Positions 33,530 to 42,042 of a stretch of DNA of 64,000 nt are shown one piece after another (position 1 is the stretch's first letter; every line of letters begins with the position of its first letter). The position numbers were made by a program, and so were the translations under genes. The notes beneath the pieces were generated by a model, which was given only the letters and a program-made list of their open reading frames with translations, was not told the DNA's origin and ran no database searches. Source of the stretch: an uncultured Balneola sp. (GTDB lineage: Bacteria; Bacteroidota; Rhodothermia; Balneolales; Balneolaceae); assembly GCA_902529365.1 (NCBI GenBank), contig CABZWK010000005.1, forward strand, positions 1 to 64,000, given 5' to 3'.

Positions 33530-34369
33530 ATGAAGTTTTTGGAGGTACATTGTTTATCCAATTTTTGCATACTAACAACGCTTGTTGTGTTGTTGAGTTG
33601 CGATGCTATTGATGTCACAGACCCCAACTTTAATGATCAAAATATCGGTGTTTGGGAAGATTGGAATGGGGGTAATGACTACACCTATATTGAAATAACG
33701 AGTTCAGAGGTTACCTTTTATTTTTACAATGGGTTTTACCGATGTAGTGAAATTAAGCGTTACACTATACAAGATATTCAAGCGAATGGAGTATATACCC
33801 TTCAACCATTAAATGAAAGTACTGGAAATGAGTCCATAATGATGGGATTCTCTCGAAATGATCGTTGGCTTCATGTGCGAGATTTAAGCCTGAGCGAATC
33901 AAGTACCGATTTGGAAGGGGGAACTTCTCAAGCAGGAAGTTCAGAAGATGGCAATGAGGTTAAGACTCAAATATTTAGTCCTAGTGAAAAAAAACTAGAT
34001 GAATTAGAGGCCCCTTGTAATAGTTATCCATTTATGGGGGTATGGGAGCGAAAGTTAAGTGATGATGTGACCGGTTATCTGCACATTACCGATGAAATGA
34101 TCGAAGTAATTGCCTATTTAGTACCACAAAGTTGCTACAGTGTGGTTACTCTTAATATTGAGTCTATTTTGGAGGTTCAGCAGGCTTATGAATTAGTGGT
34201 TCAAGAAGAAGGGGACACAACTGGAGAAACAATCGAGCAATTAGAATTTTTTATATTTCCTGACTATTTGTTACTTAAGCGGATTGAAAATGGATTTGCA
34301 GTCACTGAGACCTACATCCCATCGAATTTAGATGTTTCTGGCGAACTGAGCTCCTGTTCAGATCGCTAG
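33530..34369 (+). CDS. Hypothetical lipoprotein with an internally duplicated lipocalin-like domain
   Basis: The 279-residue protein has a hydrophobic signal (about residues 9-23) ending LLSC, so it is a lipoprotein anchored at Cys24. I see an internal duplication: residues about 38-75 (GVWEDW, YIEITSSEVTFYFY, RCSEIKRYTIQDI) match about 165-205 (GVWERK, YLHITDEMIEVIAY, SCYSVVTLNIESI), with the Cys in the same place in each. A Ser/Glu/Gly-rich linker (about 120-155) joins the halves. No family name is assigned. It is probably a beta-barrel-like envelope protein with two modules. A 26-bp tandem repeat covers its stop codon. Confidence 0.7.
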   Translation: MKFLEVHCLSNFCILTTLVVLLSCDAIDVTDPNFNDQNIGVWEDWNGGNDYTYIEITSSEVTFYFYNGFYRCSEIKRYTIQDIQANGVYTLQPLNESTGNESIMMGFSRNDRWLHVRDLSLSESSTDLEGGTSQAGSSEDGNEVKTQIFSPSEKKLDELEAPCNSYPFMGVWERKLSDDVTGYLHITDEMIEVIAYLVPQSCYSVVTLNIESILEVQQAYELVVQEEGDTTGETIEQLEFFIFPDYLLLKRIENGFAVTETYIPSNLDVSGELSSCSDR

Positions 34370-34410
34370 TTCTGAGCTCCTGTTCAAACCACTAGTTCTT
34401 AGCTCCTTTT
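34346..34410. repeat. 26-bp tandem repeat (2.5 copies) spanning a stop codon
   Basis: Copy 1 (34346-34371) and copy 2 (34372-34397) both begin CTGAGCTCCTGTTCA and end CTAGTT, differing at three positions; a partial third copy starts at 34398 with CTTAGCTCCT. The lipoprotein's TAG stop (34367-34369) is inside copy 1. A slipped-strand duplication at the 3' end of the gene is the simple explanation. Confidence 0.8.
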
Positions 34411-34479
34411 ATATCTGCCGATTGAGGATTCCTATCATTATTATAGACAGAAAGAACGGGCAGTTATTTCTAGAATTGG

Positions 34480-34487
34480 TATCTTTG
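34480..34487 (+). promoter_or_regulatory. Bacteroidota-type promoter -7 element TATCTTTG before trxB
   Basis: TATCTTTG fits the TAnnTTTG -7 consensus of Bacteroidota housekeeping promoters exactly and sits 31 bp before the trxB ATG. I do not find a convincing TTG -33 element about 20 bp upstream, so this is a partial match. It supports the taxonomic assignment if correct. Confidence 0.4.
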
Positions 34488-34518
34488 CACATCGAAAAAT
34501 TTATAGTTGGAGAAAAAG

Positions 34519-35466
34519 ATGGAAGATATTGCAGGAAAGACATTCAAAGTTGTTGTGATGGGTAGTGGCCCGGCTGGATTAACTGCCGCTTTATACGCCG
34601 CGCGTGCGGATCTAAGCCCAATTGTGTTTGAAGGGCCGGAGCCTGGTGGCCAATTGATGACCACTACGGACGTTGAAAATTTCCCTGGCTATCCTAACGG
34701 GGTAATGGGACCACAGATGATGCAAGACTTCCGCGAACAAGCCACCAAATTTGGGGCCGATTGCCGCTATGGTTTTGTCACCGACGTAGACTTTAGTGAA
34801 CAACCGTACACCCTCACCATCGATGAAAAAGTGCAGATTAAGACGCATGCACTCATCATCTCCACAGGTGCTTCAGCGATGTGGTTGGGCATAGAAAGCG
34901 AAACTAAATTACGAGGTAAAGGGGTTTCAGCTTGCGCTACCTGTGATGGTGCTTTTTTCCGAAACGAACATGTGGCTATTGTTGGAGGTGGAGACACCGC
35001 GATGGAAGAAGCCACCTTTTTAACTAAATTTGCCAGCAAAGTAACCGTTATTCACCGGCGTGATGAGCTTCGAGCATCCAAAGCTATGCAATCTCGCGCA
35101 TTCGCCAACGAAAAAATTGAGTTCATGTGGGATAGCGAAGTAGTAGAGGTTCTAGGCGATCAGGTGGTTCAAGGTATTCAGGTCAAAAACCGAAACACCG
35201 GTGAGTTAACAACCTTAGACAATGTAACTGGATTATTCGTAGCCATTGGTCACCGCCCTAATACCGAACTCTTCAAGAGAGTATTAACCATGGATGATGT
35301 AGGTTACATTCAGACTAAAGCCCAGACCACCAAAACTGATTTACCTGGTATATTTGCCTGTGGAGATGCAATGGATGCGGTGTACCGTCAAGCCGTAACA
35401 GCGGCTGGAACAGGGTGTAAAGCTGCATTAGACGCCGAATATTATTTAACAAGTATAATGGAATAA
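34519..35466 (+). CDS. trxB: Thioredoxin-disulfide reductase
   Basis: The start is ATG 34519 (MEDIAGKTFK), preceded by GGAGAAAAAG as a ribosome-binding site; a TTG at 34507 is inside that site. The protein of 315 residues has the FAD motif VVMGSGPAGLTAALYAARA, the redox site ACATCDGAFF (Cys-Ala-Thr-Cys), the NADPH motif VAIVGGGDTAMEEATFL and GIFACGDAMD near the end. It transfers electrons from NADPH to thioredoxin, supporting ribonucleotide reductase and redox repair. It stands alone, with a promoter-like element just upstream. Length and motifs are complete. Confidence 0.97.
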   Translation: MEDIAGKTFKVVVMGSGPAGLTAALYAARADLSPIVFEGPEPGGQLMTTTDVENFPGYPNGVMGPQMMQDFREQATKFGADCRYGFVTDVDFSEQPYTLTIDEKVQIKTHALIISTGASAMWLGIESETKLRGKGVSACATCDGAFFRNEHVAIVGGGDTAMEEATFLTKFASKVTVIHRRDELRASKAMQSRAFANEKIEFMWDSEVVEVLGDQVVQGIQVKNRNTGELTTLDNVTGLFVAIGHRPNTELFKRVLTMDDVGYIQTKAQTTKTDLPGIFACGDAMDAVYRQAVTAAGTGCKAALDAEYYLTSIME

Positions 35467-35554
35467 CTAGGAATTAGAGGTTTATTGAAAATAGTAGTTC
35501 TTTTTTTTCAAATAAACGCTTGTAAGAATCTATAAAGTTAAAACAAAAAGTATA

Positions 35555-37312
35555 ATGAGAATAAATAGGACTTTAATGGGGGTAATTTTAGTGTTGAGTA
35601 CCACTATCAATTCTTGTATTCTCAAAACTCAGCCTGAACAGATCAATGTATTGTGGTTAGTGGCTGAAGATTTAAGTTCAATGTATTTAAGTATGTATGG
35701 TGATAGCAGTGCATTTACTCCCAATTTAAATAGACTTGCTGATGAAGGAGTAGTATATGCAAATGCCTATTCTGTGTCAGGAGTTTGCTCCCCAAGTAGA
35801 TTTACATTAGCAACTGGAGTTTATCCAAATTCAGCTGGCGCGCACAATATGCGAACATTGGTACAACAACCAAGTGCTAGAGAAAAAGGGCTCATTGATT
35901 ATCAGGTTGTATTACCAAAAGATGTTAAGATGGTTAGTGAAATTTTAAGGTTGAATGGGTATTACACAACAAATAATGATAAAGAAGATTATCAATTTTT
36001 TAAGTCAGAATTAGCTTGGGATGAATCTAGTAAATTTGCCCATTGGAGAAATAGGTTAGACAAGGAGACACCATTTTTTAGTGTCTTTAATTTTTTTGTT
36101 ACCCATGAGTCGAATATGTGGAATTTTGATTTTCATCTTTCAGATGAATCAATATTTCCACCTGACAGAAACGGATCAAATTCTAATTCAAAAGTAAATG
36201 ATAAAGGTGAATATCCTCTACTCTTTCGTAGTGATACTAACATTGTAATACCACCATATTTACCTCAAAATGAGGTTGGTGTTAAAACCATGCAGCGTTT
36301 GTACACAAACATAATGAGATTGGATAAGGGAGTAGGTAAAATTTTAGATCAACTTGAGGAAGATGGATTGCTAGACAATACTATTATCTTTTTCTATTCT
36401 GATCATGGCGGTCCGCTTCCACGACAAAAAAGATTACTTTATGATTCAGGTTTAAAAGTACCACTTATTATAAGATACCCGTATAAGATGAGGGCTGGGA
36501 CTATTGATGATAGATTAATAAGTTTTGTTGATTTTCCTGCGACTCTATTGTCACTAGCCAATATTGAACCGCCAGATTTTATGCAAGGACAAGCATTTGA
36601 AGGGAAATATAGGTCTAATACGGAGAGGCAGTATGTTCATGCGCACGCAGATCGGTTTGACGAGAGTACGGATATGATTCGCGCGATACGGGATAAACGA
36701 TACAAATATCTTAAAAACTATTATCCTGATAAGCCTTATTATTTACCTCTTGATTACAGAGAAAACATGGAAATAATGAAAGAATTATTGCAGATGCGTA
36801 ATTCGAATAAATTAGATGCAAATCAAGCCCTTTGGTTTAGACAAGAAAAAGATTATGAAGAATTATTTGACACACAAAATGATCCACATGAATTAAACAA
36901 TCTTGCTAATGATTCAACATATAATAATCTCTTAGTTGGATTCAGAAATGAACTTGATAGATGGACTCAAGAAATTGATGATAAAGGAAATATTCAAGAG
37001 ATAGATTTGATTTCAGAGTTTTACCCGGATGGAAAAGCGCAATTAACACAAATGCCAAAAGTAAATATTAATGATGGAATAGTTACTCTAGAAAATATTG
37101 ATTCAGATCTAAGTATTGGATATAAATTTTCATCTGAAATTAAACCAAGTTTAGGTTGGAAACATTATGATGGGCCAATCAAAGAAAGTTTAAATGATAC
37201 TTTAAAGATAGTGGCTCATAAGGTTGGCTATAAATATGGAATTATAAACATTTTTAATGGGCAAATAAGTCAACCTGTTTATCCAAATAATAGACATGAC
37301 CTAAATGAGTAG
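35555..37312 (+). CDS. Sulfatase, exported lipoprotein
   Basis: The 585-residue protein has a lipoprotein signal ending INSC (Cys21) and the arylsulfatase fold. The metal-binding start is VLWLVAEDLSS, and CSPSR (in GVCSPSRFTLATG) is the consensus whose Cys becomes formylglycine. FFYSDHGGPLPRQKR supplies the second metal-binding Asp-His, and a C-terminal subdomain follows from about 350. It resembles heparan N-sulfatase-type and other host- or algal-glycan sulfatases. No sulfatase-maturating enzyme or glycan genes are adjacent; it is isolated between trxB and a DUF4342 gene. Its base composition is strikingly AT-rich compared with trxB, which hints at horizontal acquisition. Confidence 0.9.
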   Translation: MRINRTLMGVILVLSTTINSCILKTQPEQINVLWLVAEDLSSMYLSMYGDSSAFTPNLNRLADEGVVYANAYSVSGVCSPSRFTLATGVYPNSAGAHNMRTLVQQPSAREKGLIDYQVVLPKDVKMVSEILRLNGYYTTNNDKEDYQFFKSELAWDESSKFAHWRNRLDKETPFFSVFNFFVTHESNMWNFDFHLSDESIFPPDRNGSNSNSKVNDKGEYPLLFRSDTNIVIPPYLPQNEVGVKTMQRLYTNIMRLDKGVGKILDQLEEDGLLDNTIIFFYSDHGGPLPRQKRLLYDSGLKVPLIIRYPYKMRAGTIDDRLISFVDFPATLLSLANIEPPDFMQGQAFEGKYRSNTERQYVHAHADRFDESTDMIRAIRDKRYKYLKNYYPDKPYYLPLDYRENMEIMKELLQMRNSNKLDANQALWFRQEKDYEELFDTQNDPHELNNLANDSTYNNLLVGFRNELDRWTQEIDDKGNIQEIDLISEFYPDGKAQLTQMPKVNINDGIVTLENIDSDLSIGYKFSSEIKPSLGWKHYDGPIKESLNDTLKIVAHKVGYKYGIINIFNGQISQPVYPNNRHDLNE

Positions 37313-37404
37313 TGTAGTTTAACTAATACTGATTCCTGATTTAATCATTTTTTTTAGATGTTCTGAGACTATATATGATCAATTTATATAGGCTTTAATG
37401 TGAC

Positions 37405-37782
37405 CTATAAATTGGTGATCTTGATAACTTCTGCTTCGTCACTGTTTTTGGTGTCCTGCTTAGCTTCTTCACTAGTTCCATGTACTTCTGGTTCGTGTTC
37501 ATCGGTGGACACTTCCTTTTCGACAAGGATTTGATAGTCATTCAAGAACATGGCAAACATACCAATAGCTGAAACCACAGGAGCCATAGCACCGACTAAA
37601 GTTGCTCCGCCTACTCCGAAGGCAAGTTGTGTTTGAAAAACTACTTCTCCATCCTTGTTTATAATAATTAACCGGCGAGCGGCACCTTCTTCAATGAGGT
37701 TGCGAATGCCGTTCAAAACTTCTTTAACTCCGCCTTGAATTTCTTCATAAATGCGCTTGGATTCTTGCTTTGTGTCTTTCAT
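37405..37782 (-). CDS. DUF4342 domain protein
   Basis: The 125-residue protein begins with an amphipathic helix (KESKRIYEEIQGGVKEVLNGI), then the DUF4342 core EEGAARRLIIINKDGEVVFQ and LAFGVGGATLVGAMAPVVSAIG, a single hydrophobic segment at about residues 53-77. The C-terminus is acidic and hydrophilic (SVDEHEPEV-like to KNSDEAE). DUF4342 proteins are small, membrane-associated and of unknown function; many occur beside stress or cell-envelope genes. The gene stands alone and there is a long gap upstream (from 37783). Confidence 0.8.
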   Translation of the reverse strand: MKDTKQESKRIYEEIQGGVKEVLNGIRNLIEEGAARRLIIINKDGEVVFQTQLAFGVGGATLVGAMAPVVSAIGMFAMFLNDYQILVEKEVSTDEHEPEVHGTSEEAKQDTKNSDEAEVIKITNL

Positions 37783-38114
37783 GATTATATTACCAGATGT
37801 TACGTATAATGTAGTTTATTGATGTATAAATAAAATTTGAATACTATTTTTGAAACGAGTGTAAGGGTAATGCGAAGGTTAACTCTTCATAATGTACTAA
37901 TGTTAATAATGCACCGGTGTTAAAAGTCAAGATTGTATCAGGTTCACGTGTAACTATGATTAGACGGTTTTTTGAAAATACCACAGAGTAGTTCCATTCT
38001 TAGCAGAGTACAGTTTTACAATGATAAAAATCATCGTCCCCACATTTTATTTATTATACTGTGGAAACTAAAAAAAGTTCCAGTCTATCCGTTACTGTTG
38101 TTAGGAATCAATCA
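37783..38114. other. Gene-free stretch before the comM remnant
   Basis: I see no coding frame with a recognisable product, no tRNA-like fold and no strong terminator here. Small symmetric elements are present (for example CACCGGTG, and ATGAT-AAAA-ATCAT), but these are short enough to be chance. It may be decayed coding DNA related to the adjacent comM relic, though I can match no part of it. Confidence 0.5.
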
Positions 38115-38391
38115 CACGATATTCAGCCTTTAGGCCCCCCAGGTTCTGGGAAAACGATAATGGCGAGAAGCTTTCCTCGTAATTTACATCCTTTGACCAA
38201 GCAAGAAGCTATAGAGGTATTACGCGTTCAATCAGCAGCTGCCTTATTGAGTGCAGAGCAGATACTCAAGGTGGATAGGTCACTACGTTCACCCCATCAC
38301 TCGGCCTCGCGCAGCCAGTTACTTGGAGGGTGAGCCACAGGTTTCCGCACATCATTTAGCCGAAGCCATTCAGTTTAGAAGCTTAGATCGG
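38115..38391 (+). pseudogene. Remnant of a comM/yifB Mg-chelatase-like AAA+ gene
   Basis: In one frame 38115-38333 reads HDIQPLGPPGSGKT, a Walker A of the YifB/ComM family, then FPRNLHPLTKQEAIEVLRVQ and LRSPHHSASRSQLLGG, the Mg-chelatase RSPHH region. After the TGA at 38331, another frame carries QVSAHHLAEAIQFRSLDR, the extreme C-terminus of the same family. The roughly 180 residues between these blocks and the whole N-terminal domain are missing. This is a decayed gene with at least two deletions and a frameshift. Intact ComM is a helicase for branch migration in natural transformation; another copy may exist elsewhere. It lies directly upstream of priA. Confidence 0.85.
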
Positions 38392-38567
38392 TTAAAAGGG
38401 TTTTGTAGTGGAAGATATTGAGTACGAATATCAATAGATTTAGTATTGGCCGTAGTGAAGTAAGGTTTAGTTATGGTACAAGTGTAACCAAATCCTATGA
38501 GATGCTTCCAAGGCTTAGCAACCATTGTTGATTATTGAATCCTTTAGTCCATCTTGGGTACTCACCA

Positions 38568-41105
38568 TTGCTTTTATTTGTAGACATTGCTTTTGCTTCG
38601 GCGCCACGCCAACTCTATACCTACCGGGTTCCAGGGGAACTGTGTGAGCAGATATCCATAGGTAAAAGGGTTTGGGCACCTTTTCGAAATTACAATGCAA
38701 TAGGGATGGTGGTGCGTATTCATAAGGAGGAACCGTCTTTTGAACTCAAAGCAATTCAAAAGGTACTAGACACCGAAGCTATATTGGACGAATCTTTACT
38801 TAAGCTTACTGAGTGGATGCATCGTTTTTACTATTGTAGTTTGGGAGAAGCTATTCAAGCGGTACTGCCTAGTGGGCTCAATATGGTGTCCAAGCAGTAC
38901 GTTCGTGCAGTTTCACTAGTTTCCCTTTCAGAAGCTAAAAAAGGGCTTAAATCAAGAATTAAATCAGGATTTACCTCAGGCACTACGTCAGAGGACACCG
39001 CGAATTCCGTTGCCGATTTTAAGGCGATTGACGAACTCACCGAGAAAGAAAAAAAACTATGGGACTGGGTAGGGTCTTTAGCTGAAGAACCGACGGCAGT
39101 AGAGCTTCGTAAAAAAAGCAGAGCTCAGGGAGATTTGGGTGTTTTAAACAGGTTGATCAAAAAGGGGTGGTTAGAAATTTGGGAACAACCTGAGATTAAA
39201 TCGAAGGAGGCTAAAGAAACCTGGTGGAACTGGAAAGATGAAGAGGCTATGTTTAAGGCCGCAGCTTTTGTTCCTTCCCAAAGAGAATATAAATGGGAAC
39301 AAGCGCTCAAGACGGTACAAGAGCAAGAGTTACCGGCTCGTCATCAAGACCTTAGAACACTGGAGAAAGTTGGGACATCGGAGCTTCGAACACTAGCTGA
39401 AAAAGGATATCTGATTAAGTTTGAAAAAAGTCGTTTTGAAATGCAGACGCAACAACTCTCCTACGATCCTTCGGCAATTAATGCACTTAACGAAGAACAG
39501 CGTACAGCAACCGATGCCATCGTGAAACAGTTAGTGGACCATAAGTTTAGCCAGTTTTTGCTGTATGGCATAACCGGTAGTGGGAAAACGGAGGTCTATA
39601 TACACGCCATAAAAAAGGCTCAAGAGTTAGGTAAAGGAGCCATTGTCCTAGTGCCAGAAATTGCCTTGACTCCTGGTACCGTAGCCCGGTTCTATAAAAT
39701 CTTTGGGGAAGATATCGCTGTCTTTCATAGTCAATTAAGTGCACCTGAGCGCCTATCTGCATGGAATGCACTTAAAAATGGAAAAAAAAGTATTGCTATT
39801 GGCCCCCGCTCAGCCTTGTTTGCACCTATTCAACCATTAGGGCTTATCATTATTGATGAAGAACATGACTCTTCCTATAAACAAATGGACCCGGCGCCCC
39901 GCTATCATGCTAGAGAAACGGCTATTATGCGAGCACATATTGAAGATGCCGTTGTGGTAATGGGTTCAGCTACGCCTAGTTTACAAACGCTACACAGGGT
40001 CGCGAAAGATAAAGCAGTTATGCTTCGCTTAACCCAACGGCATGCTGAGGCCACCTTACCAGTAGTCCAAATATTGGATCTTAAACAATACAAGTCTGCG
40101 ATGAAAGGCCCTATGGCAGTGCCTGCCTATTTAGCGGTAAAAGAAGCCCTTGAGCGAAAGGAACAAGTCATTTTACTCCTTAATAGGCGAGGTTTTGCTT
40201 CCTATCTTCAATGCGAGGACTGTGGCCATATTCCAATGAGTCCAGATTGTTCGGTAAGTTTGACGCTTCATAAGCGTAAAGGGATGCTTTTATGCCATTA
40301 TTCCGGTTATGCACGACGGGTAGATTCCCATTGCGAGGCCTGCGGATCATCTAACTTAAGTGAATGTGGTTCAGGCACTCAACAGGCGGAGGAACAAATT
40401 GAGAAGCTATTTCCCGAGGCTAGAGTTGCCCGGTTCGATCGTGACAGTACAAACAAAAAAGGCGCGCACGCTAGAATTTTAGAATCATTTGGGCGAGGTC
40501 ATGCCGATATTTTGGTAGGTACACAAATCGTTGCCAAAGGGTTGGACTTCCCTAATGTGACTCTTGTGGTGGTGCTCGACGCGGATACCGAACAAGCATA
40601 TCCCAGTTTTCAATCCTCAGAGAGGTTGTATCAGCTTCTCTCACAGGTTGCAGGTAGATCGGGTAGAGGGCAGAAGCCAGGTAAGGTATTTATTCAAACT
40701 CGTCAACCTGAACAGCCTGCCTTACATTTTGTGCCTAGTCACGACCATAAGGGTTTTGCTCGCCATGAAATGGCCTTGCGAAAACCCTTGGATTATCCTC
40801 CATTTTCAAGACTAATAAAATGTGTACTAAAAGGATCCGATAATGAATTGGTTTCGGCTGCTTCTATGGCTTTGTTTCAGGCATGGCAACAGGTAGTACC
40901 GCAATGGGCTCTATTAGGACCATCTCCGGCGCCCATTGAATGGATGCAAGATCATTATTATTGGGAACTCATGGCCAAAGTAGACCCAGAAAAAGGAGCT
41001 CACTATATGGAGGCTATGTTAGACCAAGTTTTTGAAGTCTACGAATTATCCTTTCCTGATCATCGTTCGGTTCGAGTAAATATCCATGTAGATGCGATAC
41101 GATGA
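38568..41105 (+). CDS. priA: Primosomal replication restart helicase PriA with two altered zinc ligands
   Basis: I choose the TTG at 38568 (MLLFVDIAFASAPRQLYTYRVP), matching the usual FVDIA-type PriA N-terminus; TTG 38535 is the alternative and no ATG is available. The helicase motifs are present: YGITGSGKTEVY (Walker A), IIIDEEHDSSYKQ, MGSATPSLQTL and VAGRSGRGQKPG. The eight zinc cysteines of PriA occur at E. coli-like spacing, but two are Ser: AGT codon 40239-40241 and TCC codon 40302-40304, both in the second zinc site (E. coli Cys445 and Cys466). The first zinc site (CEDC and CEAC) is intact. PriA reloads the replisome at stalled forks. Confidence 0.93.
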   Translation: MLLFVDIAFASAPRQLYTYRVPGELCEQISIGKRVWAPFRNYNAIGMVVRIHKEEPSFELKAIQKVLDTEAILDESLLKLTEWMHRFYYCSLGEAIQAVLPSGLNMVSKQYVRAVSLVSLSEAKKGLKSRIKSGFTSGTTSEDTANSVADFKAIDELTEKEKKLWDWVGSLAEEPTAVELRKKSRAQGDLGVLNRLIKKGWLEIWEQPEIKSKEAKETWWNWKDEEAMFKAAAFVPSQREYKWEQALKTVQEQELPARHQDLRTLEKVGTSELRTLAEKGYLIKFEKSRFEMQTQQLSYDPSAINALNEEQRTATDAIVKQLVDHKFSQFLLYGITGSGKTEVYIHAIKKAQELGKGAIVLVPEIALTPGTVARFYKIFGEDIAVFHSQLSAPERLSAWNALKNGKKSIAIGPRSALFAPIQPLGLIIIDEEHDSSYKQMDPAPRYHARETAIMRAHIEDAVVVMGSATPSLQTLHRVAKDKAVMLRLTQRHAEATLPVVQILDLKQYKSAMKGPMAVPAYLAVKEALERKEQVILLLNRRGFASYLQCEDCGHIPMSPDCSVSLTLHKRKGMLLCHYSGYARRVDSHCEACGSSNLSECGSGTQQAEEQIEKLFPEARVARFDRDSTNKKGAHARILESFGRGHADILVGTQIVAKGLDFPNVTLVVVLDADTEQAYPSFQSSERLYQLLSQVAGRSGRGQKPGKVFIQTRQPEQPALHFVPSHDHKGFARHEMALRKPLDYPPFSRLIKCVLKGSDNELVSAASMALFQAWQQVVPQWALLGPSPAPIEWMQDHYYWELMAKVDPEKGAHYMEAMLDQVFEVYELSFPDHRSVRVNIHVDAIR

Positions 41106-41203
41106 TTAGGATATAGGATGTTATTCGTCTTATGCAATAAAGTAAAAAGGGTGTTACATTGCACTTTTTATGCGACATTGTAGATTAATTAAGTCCATCA
41201 GGC

Positions 41204-42040
41204 ATGCAGGATTATGAATTTATAGATGGTAGTCGGCTTTCATCGGTAATCGAAGCCCTGATTTTTGCTAGCAACGAACCCATGAGTGCATCTAAGATTC
41301 GCACAATCATTGTTGATAATGAGCAAAACATTGAAATTTCGGAACTAACGGTGGATGAATTTGTTCAGCTGCTAAACGAGCGTTATGAACAAAGTGGAAG
41401 TAGTTTTCGGATTCAACGGATTGGTGATGGATATACCTTTTTGACCCAAAAGAAGTATCACTATTGGTTAAGTATTTTTCAGCATGAAAATGCCTACAGA
41501 AAATTATCGCAATCAGCAATTGAGACCTTGGCCATTGTAGCGTATCGGCAACCTATTACTAAACCAGAAGTAGATCAAATTAGAGGGGTAGATTCCGGTT
41601 ATATATTACGTCAATTAATGGAAAAGGCCCTCATAGAGGTAGCTGGGAGGGGAGATGGTCCGGGCAAGCCTTTATTATACAAAACAAGCCGTCATTTTTT
41701 ACGACATTTTGGATTGAATTCGGTACAGGATTTACCCAAACCCAGAGAAATTGAAGAGATTCTAAAGGACGATGATATGGCCGAACATCGGCAATTACTT
41801 TTGTCAAGGCAGCTAATGTTAGAGGCTGAGGAAGAAGACCGGGTCGAGTTGAAAGGGGATATCTACGAAGATTCTGAGGGTAACAGTACTCCCACAACTG
41901 AAATGGATTTTGAAGAACAAGTTGGCTCTTACGATGAGCGTGAAGATGGACTAAAAACATCATCAGAAACATCAACCAGTGAGTCACAAAAAGCCTCGTC
42001 AGCTAGTGAACCAAAAGACACTACTCCAGAGGATAACTAA
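41204..42040 (+). CDS. scpB: Segregation and condensation protein B
   Basis: The 278-residue protein has two winged-helix domains: VIEALIFASNEPMSASKIRT at the N-terminus and LSQSAIETLAIVAYRQPITKPE followed by IRGVDSGYILRQLMEKALIE. These are the classical ScpB signatures. Residues about 200-278 are an acidic, Ser/Thr/Glu-rich tail that is not conserved. ScpB works with SMC and ScpA in chromosome segregation; scpA is not in this window. The stop is followed 2 bp later by an RsuA/RluB pseudouridine synthase gene, a very widespread gene pair. Confidence 0.95.
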   Translation: MQDYEFIDGSRLSSVIEALIFASNEPMSASKIRTIIVDNEQNIEISELTVDEFVQLLNERYEQSGSSFRIQRIGDGYTFLTQKKYHYWLSIFQHENAYRKLSQSAIETLAIVAYRQPITKPEVDQIRGVDSGYILRQLMEKALIEVAGRGDGPGKPLLYKTSRHFLRHFGLNSVQDLPKPREIEEILKDDDMAEHRQLLLSRQLMLEAEEEDRVELKGDIYEDSEGNSTPTTEMDFEEQVGSYDEREDGLKTSSETSTSESQKASSASEPKDTTPEDN

Positions 42041-42042
42041 CT

